A program made the position numbers and the translations under genes. DNA of 64,000 bases, from NCBI GenBank assembly GCA_965247965.1, contig OZ252053.1, positions 3,596,001-3,660,000 of the forward strand, in the 5' to 3' direction. Below the pieces are notes generated by a model, which did no database searches, was not told where the DNA came from, and saw only the letters and a list, made by a program, of their open reading frames with translations. Source of the stretch: UBA7328 sp965247965. GTDB lineage: Bacteria; Bacteroidota; Bacteroidia; Chitinophagales; Saprospiraceae. Below are positions 1-9,071 of the stretch, piece after piece. Numbering within the stretch: position 1 is the stretch's first letter; every line of letters begins with the position of its first letter.

Positions 1-2
1 AA

Positions 3-746
3 GTAGTTGAAAATATGTATATGCGCGAAGATTATATGGATACCATTTGGCGAAAAGTTTTTTCATCGAGAAAGAGAGCGCCTGAGTACTACCGGGATAA
101 TAAATATCTGTACAGCGATCTCGGGTTTTATATTCTCAATTGGACTATAGAGCGCAAAACGATGAAGCAAGTAAACGAATATGCCAAAGAGTACTTCTAC
201 GATCCCATGGGGATGAGGTATACAGGATTTAATCCTTTGTACCATCACGCTAAGAAAAATATAGCACCTTCAGAAAGGGACAACTATTTCAGAATGGGTG
301 AGGTACAGGGATTCGTACACGATATGGGCGCAGCTATGCTCGGAGGTGTAAGCGGGCATGCCGGACTTTTCTCTAATGCTTTTGAAATTGCCACTCTTAT
401 GCAAATGCTGCTAAACGGAGGATATTATGGGGGAAGACGGTATTTGAATGAAGAAACAGTCAACTATTCCACGACAAGGCATCCACTTTCTACAAGACGA
501 GGGATCGGATTTGACATGAAGGAACTTGATAAAAGCAAAACTATGAATATGTCCGAATTGGCTTCGGATTCCACTTTTGGCCATACAGGATTTACCGGTT
601 GTGCAACATTTGCAGATCCCGAACACGGGCTTGTCTACGTATTGCTGTCTAACCGCACATTTCCATCTATGAAAAACTATAAATTCAGTAAGAATAACTA
701 CAGGCCAAAGGTGCAAAGTATTATGTATCGGTCGCTTATGAAGTAA
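3..746 (+). CDS. Serine hydrolase (beta-lactamase class C fold), C-terminal part; likely tail of a GH3-beta-lactamase fusion
   Basis: The frame is open to the left edge (codons for VVEN precede the first Met), so the N-terminus lies outside the window. The visible part carries the second and third active-site motifs of the class C beta-lactamase/serine hydrolase fold: a YSD motif (in YLYSDLGF) and HTG (in GHTGFTG). The SxxK nucleophile should lie upstream. From memory of the family, the VHDMGAAMLGG-x-SGHAGLFSN segment is typical of Bacteroidota proteins joining an N-terminal glycoside hydrolase family 3 domain to a C-terminal beta-lactamase domain, probably acting on peptidoglycan fragments in the envelope. 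The GH3 half cannot be seen here, so that part is inference. Confidence 0.75.
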   Translation, partial: VVENMYMREDYMDTIWRKVFSSRKRAPEYYRDNKYLYSDLGFYILNWTIERKTMKQVNEYAKEYFYDPMGMRYTGFNPLYHHAKKNIAPSERDNYFRMGEVQGFVHDMGAAMLGGVSGHAGLFSNAFEIATLMQMLLNGGYYGGRRYLNEETVNYSTTRHPLSTRRGIGFDMKELDKSKTMNMSELASDSTFGHTGFTGCATFADPEHGLVYVLLSNRTFPSMKNYKFSKNNYRPKVQSIMYRSLMK

Positions 747-774
747 TTAATGTTTTAACTAAAAATCGTCGTCC

Positions 775-1992
775 TTGCCATTATACCTCAATATCGCCCT
801 TCGATATTTGTTTGGTAAAAAATCTACCAATGCCATCAATGTCATCACTGGTATTTCTGTATTTGGCATAGCTGTTGGGACAGCTGCTCTTATACTTATA
901 ATGTCCGTTTTTAATGGTTTTGAGGAGTTGATGAAAAAGTACCTGGATGCCTTTAATGCTGACGTAAAAATTATTCCGGTAGAAGGTAAATTTTTCAAAC
1001 CTGACGAGCACGTGGTCGACCGCATTATGGCATTGGAGAATGTAGCCCTTGTCAGCCAATCAGTCGAAGAAGTGGCCATATTCGATTACGAAGACAATCA
1101 GGAAGTTGGTATAATTAAAGGGGTCGATAGCAATTTTGCAGTGGTTACCGGGTTGGATTCTGCCATGGTCGACGGTCATCTTGATTTATATAGTGACGAT
1201 ATTTTTTATGCGTCTATAGGAGCCGGTATTGCTTCCAAACTTAATATTTCTACCCAGGATCAATTTAGTTCACTCAAAATCTACATGCCCAAGCGAAATC
1301 GTAAGGGCCCTATGGATAGTGAATTTAAATCCAGAAATCTTTATCCTAATTCCATTTTCTCATTAAGAAGTGAAAAAGATCATCAGTATGTGCTGGCGGA
1401 CCTAAAATTTGCTCAAAACCTCATTGAGCTCAGAGGGGAAATCTCTTCCTTGGAAATTAAGCTTCGTGATTTTTCCGCTGAGAGAGGGACAACCAAAGAA
1501 TTGAGAAATATCCTGGGCTCGGATTTCAAAGTCCTTGATAGATACGCCCAAGACGAATCTTTCCTTAAAGTCATGAATATCGAGAAATGGTCTGCCTTTC
1601 TGATGCTCGGTTTCACATTGGTACTGATCATTTTTAATGTCATCGGTTGTCTTTGGATGATCGTTATTGATAAGAAAAAGGATATTTCTGTACTAAAGGC
1701 ACTTGGGTTACGCTCCATTGACATAAAGAAAATATATTACGCGGAAGGTGTTCTGATCAGCACTCTTGGCTTTTTAATCGGAACTACTGTTGCCATCTTG
1801 CTTTATTTCGGCCAATTGAAATATGGCTTTATAGGTGTGGCAAATGCATTTAGCAAGACAGCCTATCCCATTCTCATGAAAGCTACCGACGTTGCGGTTG
1901 TCCTTGTTTTAGTAACAATGTTGGGCATCCTGGCCTCTGTACCAGCCACCAGGCGAGCAGCGCGTGTCACCTCATTCATAAGGTCGGAATAG
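775..1992 (+). CDS. FtsX-like ABC transporter permease, LolC/LolE family
   Basis: A 405-residue membrane protein with the MacB/FtsX layout. It has one N-terminal membrane segment (about residues 25-48), a large periplasmic domain (about 50-265) and three C-terminal segments (about 275-300, 325-345, 370-390) with the family signature KKKDISVLKALGL. The N-terminus (ALRYLFGKKSTNAINVITG) is characteristic of lipoprotein-releasing permeases. It would work with an ATPase encoded elsewhere to extract lipoproteins from the inner membrane. The only usable start is TTG at 775, because a stop lies 15 bases upstream in frame and no ATG intervenes. Confidence 0.85.
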   Translation: MPLYLNIALRYLFGKKSTNAINVITGISVFGIAVGTAALILIMSVFNGFEELMKKYLDAFNADVKIIPVEGKFFKPDEHVVDRIMALENVALVSQSVEEVAIFDYEDNQEVGIIKGVDSNFAVVTGLDSAMVDGHLDLYSDDIFYASIGAGIASKLNISTQDQFSSLKIYMPKRNRKGPMDSEFKSRNLYPNSIFSLRSEKDHQYVLADLKFAQNLIELRGEISSLEIKLRDFSAERGTTKELRNILGSDFKVLDRYAQDESFLKVMNIEKWSAFLMLGFTLVLIIFNVIGCLWMIVIDKKKDISVLKALGLRSIDIKKIYYAEGVLISTLGFLIGTTVAILLYFGQLKYGFIGVANAFSKTAYPILMKATDVAVVLVLVTMLGILASVPATRRAARVTSFIRSE

Positions 1993-2045
1993 TTTCAGCA
2001 TTTGAACTCATCTGCAACACTTCAAAATCAAATTCCTCTTTATCT

Positions 2046-2432
2046 TTGGACTATTTTCCAATTGAATTACTAATGAAAGAATGGGAATTGGATTTTGAAT
2101 GGCTCAGGGTAAGGACTTATTTACAAAAGGCTTTCGGCAGAAAGAGTCTTCCCGACCTTCAAGAAGTGCTTTTTTTAATCGGATTACAAGAATTAGGCAG
2201 GTTAAAAGAAACATTTACAAAGGAAGAAAAACAAGACTTAATTCATATAGCCACTTGCGAACTACTGAGCCGAGAAGGCTATTATGATTTCAAAGGAAGA
2301 GATCAGGACGGATGGCCCCATTATGAGCATGTAAGACAAATCCCATTTGAAGGAGTAACCGCTCAAGAAATTTATTTAAAAGAAAAAATCACAGAATATT
2401 TTCAATCCCAGATTAACGAATTAACAGATTAA
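2046..2432 (+). CDS. Conserved hypothetical protein
   Basis: A soluble, charged protein of 119-128 residues with no signal peptide or membrane segment. The SLPDLQEVLFLIGLQELG stretch resembles small uncharacterised Bacteroidota proteins that often sit near peptidyl-prolyl isomerase genes. The TTG at 2046 gives 128 residues. The ATG at 2073 (MKEWELDFEW) gives 119 and is at least as likely. It ends 10 bases before the cyclophilin gene and is probably co-transcribed with it. No function can be assigned. Confidence 0.6.
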   Translation: MDYFPIELLMKEWELDFEWLRVRTYLQKAFGRKSLPDLQEVLFLIGLQELGRLKETFTKEEKQDLIHIATCELLSREGYYDFKGRDQDGWPHYEHVRQIPFEGVTAQEIYLKEKITEYFQSQINELTD

Positions 2433-2442
2433 AAAAGAAATC

Positions 2443-3090
2443 ATGATAAAAGAAATATTTTTCATATGCATAGCAGCTTTGCTAATCACCGCATGCGGAG
2501 GCGATAAGACTCGCAAGGTGCGGATAGAAACAGAACTTGGCGATATGACTTTCGAGCTCTACAATTCTACCCCTAAGCATCGAGATAATTTTGTCAAACT
2601 GGTAAAAGAAAATTTTTACGACGACTTGCTATTTCATCGAGTCATGAACGGATTTATGATCCAGGGAGGCGATCCTGAATCTCGCAATGCTCCTCTCGAG
2701 CAAAGATTGGGCACAGGCGGTCCGGGATACATGATTGACGCCGAAATAGGCGCGCCACATTTTAAAGGTACGCTTGCAGCCGCACGGACCCCAGACTCAG
2801 TTAATCCTGAAAAAAAATCCAGTGGATCACAATTTTATATCGTCCAGGGCAGACCGCAGACGGCTCAGTCCATGGCACAAATGGCTCTTTCAAAAAGCAT
2901 CCAATACAACCAGGAGCAAATCAATAAATATGTTCAATTAGGCGGTACCCCCAACCTCGATATGGAATATACAGTCTTCGGTGAAATAGTTGATGGAATG
3001 GAAGTAATCGATAAAATTGCAGCTGTACAAACCGGAGCGGGAGACAGGCCCGTGCAAGACACTAAAATGAAAATCCGATTATTAAATTAG
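2443..3090 (+). CDS. Cyclophilin-type peptidyl-prolyl cis-trans isomerase, lipoprotein
   Basis: The N-terminus is a lipoprotein signal (hydrophobic stretch ending LLITACGG), so the protein is probably envelope-anchored. It is followed by a complete cyclophilin domain of about 185 residues. Family motifs are visible: FHRVMNGFMIQGGDP, ALAAARTPDSVNPEKKSSGSQFYIV and YTVFGEIVDGMEVIDKI. The FHRV Arg and SGSQF Gln correspond to the cyclophilin active site. It likely assists folding of exported proteins. The next gene, four bases downstream, is a paralogue. Confidence 0.9.
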   Translation: MIKEIFFICIAALLITACGGDKTRKVRIETELGDMTFELYNSTPKHRDNFVKLVKENFYDDLLFHRVMNGFMIQGGDPESRNAPLEQRLGTGGPGYMIDAEIGAPHFKGTLAAARTPDSVNPEKKSSGSQFYIVQGRPQTAQSMAQMALSKSIQYNQEQINKYVQLGGTPNLDMEYTVFGEIVDGMEVIDKIAAVQTGAGDRPVQDTKMKIRLLN

Positions 3091-3094
3091 GATT

Positions 3095-3979
3095 ATGTGT
3101 AGAAACGCATTGTTTTGTAGTGTTTTTACTTTATTGGCTTCATGTTCAAAGCCGGTAGCAGATTTTATGGTGGAGGTCAAAGAACACCAGGCTCCCGCAG
3201 AAATTGAACTTGTGAACAAATCCGAAAAGGCAACAGAATACAGTTGGTCTTTTGGAGATGGAAGTCATTCAAAACAAGAATCACCAAAACACAAATACTA
3301 CCTTTCGGGAAAATATAACATCGTGTTGACCGCTTCGGATGGCAAAAAATCGAAATCAATAACAAAGGAAATCGTGATAGAAGCGCCTGATAAATGCCTT
3401 GTGGAAATCGAAACCAACTATGGGTCGATGCTTGTAGAGTTATTCGAAGAAACTCCAAAACACAGAGACAATTTTTTTGAACTGGCAGAAGAAGGGTTTT
3501 ACGAAGATTTGCTTTTCCATCGGGTCATGAATGGTTTCATGATCCAGGGTGGCGATCCTAATTCGAGGGACGCAGAACAGAATGTTTCCCTTGGCAGCGG
3601 CGGACCTGGTTACCAGATCGACGCTGAGATCCGGGAGAATATAGTTCACATCAAGGGAGCATTAGCCGCTGCACGCACACCTGACGCTGTGAATCCTGAG
3701 CGAAAATCAAGTGGTTCTCAATTTTACATTGTACATGGACGTCCGGTGGATGACAATACTTTGAGAGGGATAGAAATGCGCAGCGGCACTTCCTACACGG
3801 ATCATGAAAAATCGCTCTACGCCGGAAAGCACGGCACTCCAGTCCTGGATAAACAATACACGGTCTTCGGTCAGGTAATGGAGGGGATCGAAGTGATTGA
3901 CAAAATCGCAGAAGTCAAAACTAATCGCCAGAACAGACCGTTCGAAAACGTGAAAATGAAAATAAGAGTGATCAAATAA
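3095..3979 (+). CDS. PKD-domain plus cyclophilin peptidyl-prolyl isomerase, lipoprotein
   Basis: The signal ends in LLASCSK, a lipobox. A PKD-type beta-sandwich follows (residues ~25-100) with the diagnostic YSWSFGDGS. Residues ~105-294 are a cyclophilin domain with FHRVMNGFMIQGGDP, KSSGSQFYIV and YTVFGQVMEGIEVIDKI. The cyclophilin half closely resembles the preceding gene, so this looks like a tandem duplication in which one copy has a PKD module. PKD domains usually mediate surface or protein contacts, so targeting of the isomerase is an inference. The stop codon overlaps the start of the next gene (TAATG). Confidence 0.88.
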   Translation: MCRNALFCSVFTLLASCSKPVADFMVEVKEHQAPAEIELVNKSEKATEYSWSFGDGSHSKQESPKHKYYLSGKYNIVLTASDGKKSKSITKEIVIEAPDKCLVEIETNYGSMLVELFEETPKHRDNFFELAEEGFYEDLLFHRVMNGFMIQGGDPNSRDAEQNVSLGSGGPGYQIDAEIRENIVHIKGALAAARTPDAVNPERKSSGSQFYIVHGRPVDDNTLRGIEMRSGTSYTDHEKSLYAGKHGTPVLDKQYTVFGQVMEGIEVIDKIAEVKTNRQNRPFENVKMKIRVIK

Positions 3980-4740
3980 TGGGAACGCATGTAATGGGAA
4001 TAGACGTAGGCGGTACGGGTGTAAAAGCCGCTGTCGTAAATACCAACAACGGAAAACTAGTAACGGAAAGGAAAAAATATCCGACTCCAAAACCTGCATA
4101 CCCAAAAGTAGTCATGAAGGTGATCAATCAATTAATAGATGACTTTGAGTGGAACGGCAAAGAAATAGGTTGTGGATTTCCCTCAATCATAAAAAATAAC
4201 ATCATTTATTCCGCTGCAAATATCGATGACAGCTGGATGCACATCGATCTGATTAAACTTTTTCAAGTGGAAACGAGTGCGGCGAAAGCTGCGTTTATCA
4301 ACGACGCAGACGCCGCAGGACTTGCGGAGATGAAATTTGGTGCCGGAGTCGGGATGAATGGTACGGTACTTATGTTGACATTGGGTACGGGTATAGGATC
4401 TGGTCTATTCTTAGATCAGAAATTGGTTCCAAATACAGAGTTTGGTCACCTCGAGCATAAAGAAAGCATCTGGGAGCATTATGCGGGTAATGCCGTGCGT
4501 GAAAAGAAAGATTTGAGTTGGGAAGAATGGGGTGCAGAGTTGAACGAATATTTAAACCATGTAGACCTTTTGATCAACCCTGATCTCATTATTTTGGGCG
4601 GGGGAGTAAGTAAAAAATTTGAAAAATTTAAAGAGTATATTAAACTCGATACCGATGTGGTACCTGCCAAAATGTTGAATGAATCAGGTGTAATTGGAGC
4701 GGCAATGGCGGTAAAAACAAATAATGGATCAGAAGAATGA
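3979..4740 (+). CDS. ROK-family kinase, polyphosphate glucokinase-like
   Basis: A 253-residue sugar kinase of the actin-like ATPase fold. It has the N-terminal phosphate loop MGIDVGGTGVKAAVV, catalytic-region Asp in INDADAAGLAE, and second phosphate loop TLGTGIGSGLF. The short length, PKPAYPKVV segment and GCGFPSI fit the polyphosphate glucokinase subgroup, which phosphorylates glucose from polyphosphate or ATP. There is no zinc-binding cysteine cluster, also as in that subgroup. It overlaps the cyclophilin stop and the next gene's start (ATGA), so translation is probably coupled. Phosphoryl donor not provable from sequence. Confidence 0.82.
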   Translation: MGTHVMGIDVGGTGVKAAVVNTNNGKLVTERKKYPTPKPAYPKVVMKVINQLIDDFEWNGKEIGCGFPSIIKNNIIYSAANIDDSWMHIDLIKLFQVETSAAKAAFINDADAAGLAEMKFGAGVGMNGTVLMLTLGTGIGSGLFLDQKLVPNTEFGHLEHKESIWEHYAGNAVREKKDLSWEEWGAELNEYLNHVDLLINPDLIILGGGVSKKFEKFKEYIKLDTDVVPAKMLNESGVIGAAMAVKTNNGSEE

Positions 4741-5204
4741 AGTATAAAACGTATTTTGAAAATGACGTGCCAAAGCTCCTCTCTAAATTGCATACAAAAA
4801 CCCGTAGAGCTTTCGGATTAATGACTCCCCAACATATGGTGGAGCACCTCATCTGGGTGACAAAATCATCTGTTAAAGATATGGGGTCTGCTCCTGAATT
4901 ACTTAGTGAAAAGGAAACGAGTTTTGTAAAATTCATTGAAAAAGGAGGACATTTCTACCACAGCCCTTCTGATAAGACCAAAGATGATTTACTCGCCTTA
5001 AAATATACCACCCTCGCAGAGGCCGTTGCCGAATTGCCAAATGCTGTCGACCGGATGTACACAGCCCTAGCCAATAAAAAAGAAGGTGAATCATTCTACA
5101 ACCCGATGATGGGTGCGCTGACTCCTGAACAAATGGAGTTTTTTCATATGAGGCATTATAAATGGCATTTGGAAAGGCAATTTGGGCTGTATGAGTTGGT
5201 TTGA
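4737..5204 (+). CDS. DinB-like / DUF1569-type helical protein
   Basis: A 155-residue, probably all-helical protein with no signal. The early MTPQHMVEHL motif and late FFHMRHYKWHLERQF motif match spaced metal-ligand histidines of the DinB/YfiT-like four-helix fold. Members are putative metal-dependent hydrolases or thiol transferases, mostly of unknown substrate. It overlaps the kinase by four bases (ATGA), suggesting co-translation. Fold assignment moderate; activity unknown. Confidence 0.6.
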   Translation: MKYKTYFENDVPKLLSKLHTKTRRAFGLMTPQHMVEHLIWVTKSSVKDMGSAPELLSEKETSFVKFIEKGGHFYHSPSDKTKDDLLALKYTTLAEAVAELPNAVDRMYTALANKKEGESFYNPMMGALTPEQMEFFHMRHYKWHLERQFGLYELV

Positions 5205-5282
5205 TTTCCAAGGGATTTTTTTACAACATAGAGCACATAGATTTCTCACAACTTGTCCTACAGTATTCCAGTGGGGTAAAAT

Positions 5283-5323
5283 AAAAAAAGTCAGCTGCAC
5301 AGCTATCACTCTACAACTGACTT
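5283..5323 (-). terminator. Rho-independent terminator of the amidohydrolase gene
   Basis: On the minus strand a 10-bp stem (5323-5314 with 5297-5288, one G-U pair) is followed by a run of seven T (plus-strand A run 5283-5289). It lies about 80 bases past the amidohydrolase stop. Confidence 0.75.
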
Positions 5324-5400
5324 CATTCTAAGAAATCCTATTTCTTTTATCGACACAGCTTAACCCGGAAAACTCATAGAAATTTTCTGCCCGGCCAAAA

Positions 5401-7860
5401 TTAGTTTTCTATCATTATCGCAGAACTATATGCACCCATTTTATTCTGAACACGGAGGATATAGATGCCTGAAGCTAATCCTGTTGTTTTTATCCGCTCG
5501 GTAAGGTAAGCATTGTCAAGGTGAATTGTGTTTTTCCCCACATTGTCAAAAATGTCAATAGAATACGACTCATTATTTGTGCTCAGCGGTAACGAAATAA
5601 TGAGTTCATGGCTAACGGGATTAGGATAAATCAATATTTCTGAATTATCCATGGTTCTGAATTTTTTTGTCGAAATGGGCTTAGTGCTAAGCGAGCGTGT
5701 AGAATTTCTGGTCAATAAATCGCCTATGACTTCAGCACAGGTTTCTACAACACCGATAAGCTCAATTATGCTGTGAACAGAAGTATCGATGCCTTGATAA
5801 ATTAGATTCAATGGATATACAAAATCGAATAACTGGTTTAAAGAATCTCGCTCCTCTACGAAGTCTATAAGCCCGTCTTCATCAGTAACAGCTGTCGTAT
5901 CACCTCCAAATAATATCTCTAGAGGAAATACGAATCCTAGACAAAGATCGAAATCATCGATGGCCGTAGTATCAGCTATTTCAATGGTATCCACCACTTC
6001 GCAAAGAGCGAGCAGAGCTTGTAATTCGTGCACCGAATTTATCTCTATACTATCTCCGGCAAAAATGGCAGAGACGGGAAAGGCAATCTCAAGACAATTT
6101 ATATCAACATAGGTACTGTCCATACTTCCATCGTTATTGAGACCAGCTCCGTCTTCTTCATCCTCATTGCTTCCATCTTCTGCGCTGGAATCGATAGGAT
6201 AAATTTGCTTGCCTTGCAGAAAGGTCATCATTACTTTGGTATCTGCGATTTGAGTCGTTTCGACTTCGAAAATATTTTGATCCAGAATGATTAAATCCGC
6301 TTCTTTTCCCACTTCAATAGTTCCAACTTTATCTTCTTGCCGCATGACATAGGAACCATTGATCGTATAGGCCTTTATTGCTTCTTCTAAACTTATTTCC
6401 TGTGGTTTTCTAGTTACGGCATTTTGCATACCTACGAACGGATTTAGATCGCTCACATCCCAATCACTGGATAAAGTAAGACGTGCATTATTGGACTTCA
6501 AGCTTTTTAAAGGAATCAAATTATTATTCAGATGTGATTGGATAAAATCGTCATTATCGTGCCATGCATCGGGTTGGGTAAAATCACCGGTAACTTGACA
6601 ATCTGCTGTAACGTTTAACTCAGCAAATCTTGAATAATCTTTAGAATCCACAACCTCCAAATGTGTTATTCTATGCCGTCCTGCTGAAGTTCCATTGTTT
6701 TGAATTGCAGTAAGTGATTCGCTGATTCCTCTGTTGCCTATAGCATGAATGTGGAAATCAAAACCGATCGGTTCTAATTCTTTAATATATTGTCCAAGCC
6801 TTTCTTCGCTGAGGTAATTGATGCCGTTGTTCGTCTCTTCTTCAAAAAGGTCTATGAGGTAGTCTTCTTTCATCGCTGCGGTCGTATTAGGCACTATGCC
6901 GTCGCTATAAACTTTGACCTGATTGATTCTTAATAGACCACTTGGGTGGTTCTCGTACAGCGCTTTAAGTATATTGATCTGACCGGTATCGCTGTCTGCC
7001 GGATAGACCCATAGTCCCAAATTGACCCTCGCCGTCAATTCGTTTTTGTCTGCTAATTTTTTCCAGATAAGGTGGTGATTTCTTTTCCAATAAGTACGCG
7101 CATCGCAAATCGACGTAATACCGTGAAGCGCCAATTCAGGCAATGAAAATTCAAGCAGGCCGAAATAATCATTTTCTTCACTTTTTTCAATCGCGCTAAT
7201 AGCGAGATCAACTATCAGGTTTCCTGCATTATCGAATAAAATTCCATTAGGCTCGTCATTAAAGTCCCTCATAATTACGCCCCCGACCGGATTTTCACTG
7301 CCTGCTGTAATTCCTGCGAGTTTTAGTGCTTGTGAATTGCACCATATGGAATGTGAAGTTTGCTCCATTATGGCGATTGGGCGAGAAGTTGAGATTTTAT
7401 CTAGAATTTTTTTAGGATTTTCCCCGGAATCCAATAGAACATAGATGTCATGTCCCCACCCCAAAAGCCAGCTGGAATCCGATTTCGACTGGTGTGCTTT
7501 TTCAATCTCGGATTTGTAGACTTGAATATTCGTTTCTGCAGGATCTAACGTAAAGTCAAAATTGTCAGACCCCGCTTCAAGAGGATGCATATGCACATCG
7601 TGAATGCCTGGCATCATCATTTTTTTGCCGAGGTTAATGATTTTAGTTTCTGGAGAAGCGCATTCCAGGGCACCAGCATTGGTGCCGACATATGCTATAG
7701 TGTCCCCGCTGACCAGTACCGCTTCAGCCCACGACATTTGGTCTGTTACCGTATATATCTTTCCATTAACAAAGAGGATTTCTCCGGTGCCTTTATCTTG
7801 TGCGTCCGGCATATCCATATCATCGTTTCCTACCATGCCCTCATCGCCAGTATCCGCCAT
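5401..7860 (-). CDS. Amidohydrolase (YtcJ-like) with repeat region and T9SS C-terminal sorting domain
   Basis: 819 residues. Residues ~30-560 form an amidohydrolase-3 domain: an N-terminal beta part (GEILFVNGKIYTVTD), metal-binding GIHDVHMHP (HxH), later FHIHAIGNRG, a THLEVVD histidine, and the closing EEAIKAYTINGSYVMRQEDKVGTIEVGKEADLIILD. Residues ~585-710 hold three imperfect repeats (C-x-x-F-x-FP...F-x-GD...). The last ~80 residues (IYPNPVSHELIISLPL...SGIYILRV) are a type A T9SS sorting domain, implying outer-membrane export. However, no signal peptide is present. The N-terminus is a D/G/M-rich acidic linker that is open in frame back to the TAG of the upstream M43 protease gene. It may therefore be the second half of one secreted protein. 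Confidence 0.85.
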   Translation of the reverse strand: MADTGDEGMVGNDDMDMPDAQDKGTGEILFVNGKIYTVTDQMSWAEAVLVSGDTIAYVGTNAGALECASPETKIINLGKKMMMPGIHDVHMHPLEAGSDNFDFTLDPAETNIQVYKSEIEKAHQSKSDSSWLLGWGHDIYVLLDSGENPKKILDKISTSRPIAIMEQTSHSIWCNSQALKLAGITAGSENPVGGVIMRDFNDEPNGILFDNAGNLIVDLAISAIEKSEENDYFGLLEFSLPELALHGITSICDARTYWKRNHHLIWKKLADKNELTARVNLGLWVYPADSDTGQINILKALYENHPSGLLRINQVKVYSDGIVPNTTAAMKEDYLIDLFEEETNNGINYLSEERLGQYIKELEPIGFDFHIHAIGNRGISESLTAIQNNGTSAGRHRITHLEVVDSKDYSRFAELNVTADCQVTGDFTQPDAWHDNDDFIQSHLNNNLIPLKSLKSNNARLTLSSDWDVSDLNPFVGMQNAVTRKPQEISLEEAIKAYTINGSYVMRQEDKVGTIEVGKEADLIILDQNIFEVETTQIADTKVMMTFLQGKQIYPIDSSAEDGSNEDEEDGAGLNNDGSMDSTYVDINCLEIAFPVSAIFAGDSIEINSVHELQALLALCEVVDTIEIADTTAIDDFDLCLGFVFPLEILFGGDTTAVTDEDGLIDFVEERDSLNQLFDFVYPLNLIYQGIDTSVHSIIELIGVVETCAEVIGDLLTRNSTRSLSTKPISTKKFRTMDNSEILIYPNPVSHELIISLPLSTNNESYSIDIFDNVGKNTIHLDNAYLTERIKTTGLASGIYILRVQNKMGAYSSAIMIEN

Positions 7861-7917
7861 GTCATCATCATTTTCTCCATTGTCGTCTTCTCCTTCAACC
7901 GGATCAGGTATGAAAGG

Positions 7918-8967
7918 CTAATCCGATAATAGTTTGCTTCTCGAGTTAAGCAATGCCGACATCATCCTAGATTTTTGCCCTTTCGTAAATAGATTCATAC
8001 AAGAGTCATCGGTGTAGTCCATGTAGTTTTGATACATGATGCCATTTCCACTGCTTGTGCAGGCGTCAGTGACTTTGCCTGAAGGACAACCAAATGAACT
8101 CGTCTCCTGATTAGGCGTGTCATCTACCATATCCGATCCGGAGCACGCATCACCTTGATCAAAATCATCATCAGCCCATATATGCTCTAAATTCAACCAA
8201 TGTCCGACTTCATGAGTTATTGTTCTACCGACGAATTCTTGTGCCATTGGGTTAGGCATATCCGTTGAGCCAAACGAAAATGCTACGTTTACAACGGCAT
8301 CAGTTTTTGCACCGCCACTCTCGGGCAATTGAGCATAGCCTATTGTCCCGCCTTCATTGCCGTTAACACATTCCTGGTAGTCGAAATCAAAATCGTCGAT
8401 ACGCTTTATGGAATAAATATTCAGATACTTTTTAGAATTCCAGATAGTTTTACTTATGATTTTATCATCAATATTCTGTGGGTTAAGGCAATCCGTATTC
8501 TTGACTCCTAAGCTGGCCAGGGTAGTGCGTACGATGCCATTTGTGGGATCCCCTGATGGATCAAAATCAGCTAGTTTAAAGTTGATCTCAGTATCCGATG
8601 CAACAGATGAAAAATGGGGGGGAGTTTTACTGGCGTCGCTGTTTTTTCTTCTGAAATCATCGTTAAGTTGCTGAAGTTGTTCTTTTCCCAGGGCATCTGA
8701 GAGGTTTTCATTCTGACCTATATTATCTCCGTTATGGATGATTTGGAATACTACTGGTATTGTAACTTCTCCAGCACTTTTTTGATTCGTTTTGAGAAAA
8801 AACTGCGCGGTTTGCACTTCAAGTATTCTCCGGCTTTCAGAATATTGAATGTTCTTTAATTTTTCAATAAGTAATTCGTGCGATTGGCATCTGATATGTG
8901 TCTGACCCATGGCACATTGACAGGTGAAAAGGCCGACAAATGCCAGGACGGTAGTTTTCCATTTCAT
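7918..8967 (-). CDS. Secreted zinc metalloprotease, M43 (pappalysin/cytophagalysin) family
   Basis: 349 residues with a Sec signal peptide (MKWKTTVLAFVGLFTCQCAMGQ). The catalytic zinc motif is HEVGHWLNLEHIW (HExxHxxxxxH). It is followed by a Cys-rich segment and the Met-turn region MYQNYMDYTDDSCMN typical of M43 proteases. The protein stops right after the catalytic domain (SKLLSD then TAG) and has no sorting domain, which most Bacteroidota M43 proteins carry. The amidohydrolase frame continues in phase after the TAG, so this may be the N-terminal half of a larger T9SS cargo. Confidence 0.9.
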   Translation of the reverse strand: MKWKTTVLAFVGLFTCQCAMGQTHIRCQSHELLIEKLKNIQYSESRRILEVQTAQFFLKTNQKSAGEVTIPVVFQIIHNGDNIGQNENLSDALGKEQLQQLNDDFRRKNSDASKTPPHFSSVASDTEINFKLADFDPSGDPTNGIVRTTLASLGVKNTDCLNPQNIDDKIISKTIWNSKKYLNIYSIKRIDDFDFDYQECVNGNEGGTIGYAQLPESGGAKTDAVVNVAFSFGSTDMPNPMAQEFVGRTITHEVGHWLNLEHIWADDDFDQGDACSGSDMVDDTPNQETSSFGCPSGKVTDACTSSGNGIMYQNYMDYTDDSCMNLFTKGQKSRMMSALLNSRSKLLSD

Positions 8968-9071
8968 GGTTGGTCAATCTTTTATGCTCGCTAATATACA
9001 ATGATCATCATTTCATGAACCTTCCAATTCCGACAATTTTGACATAATATTGCACTGCAGAATTTTTAAAT

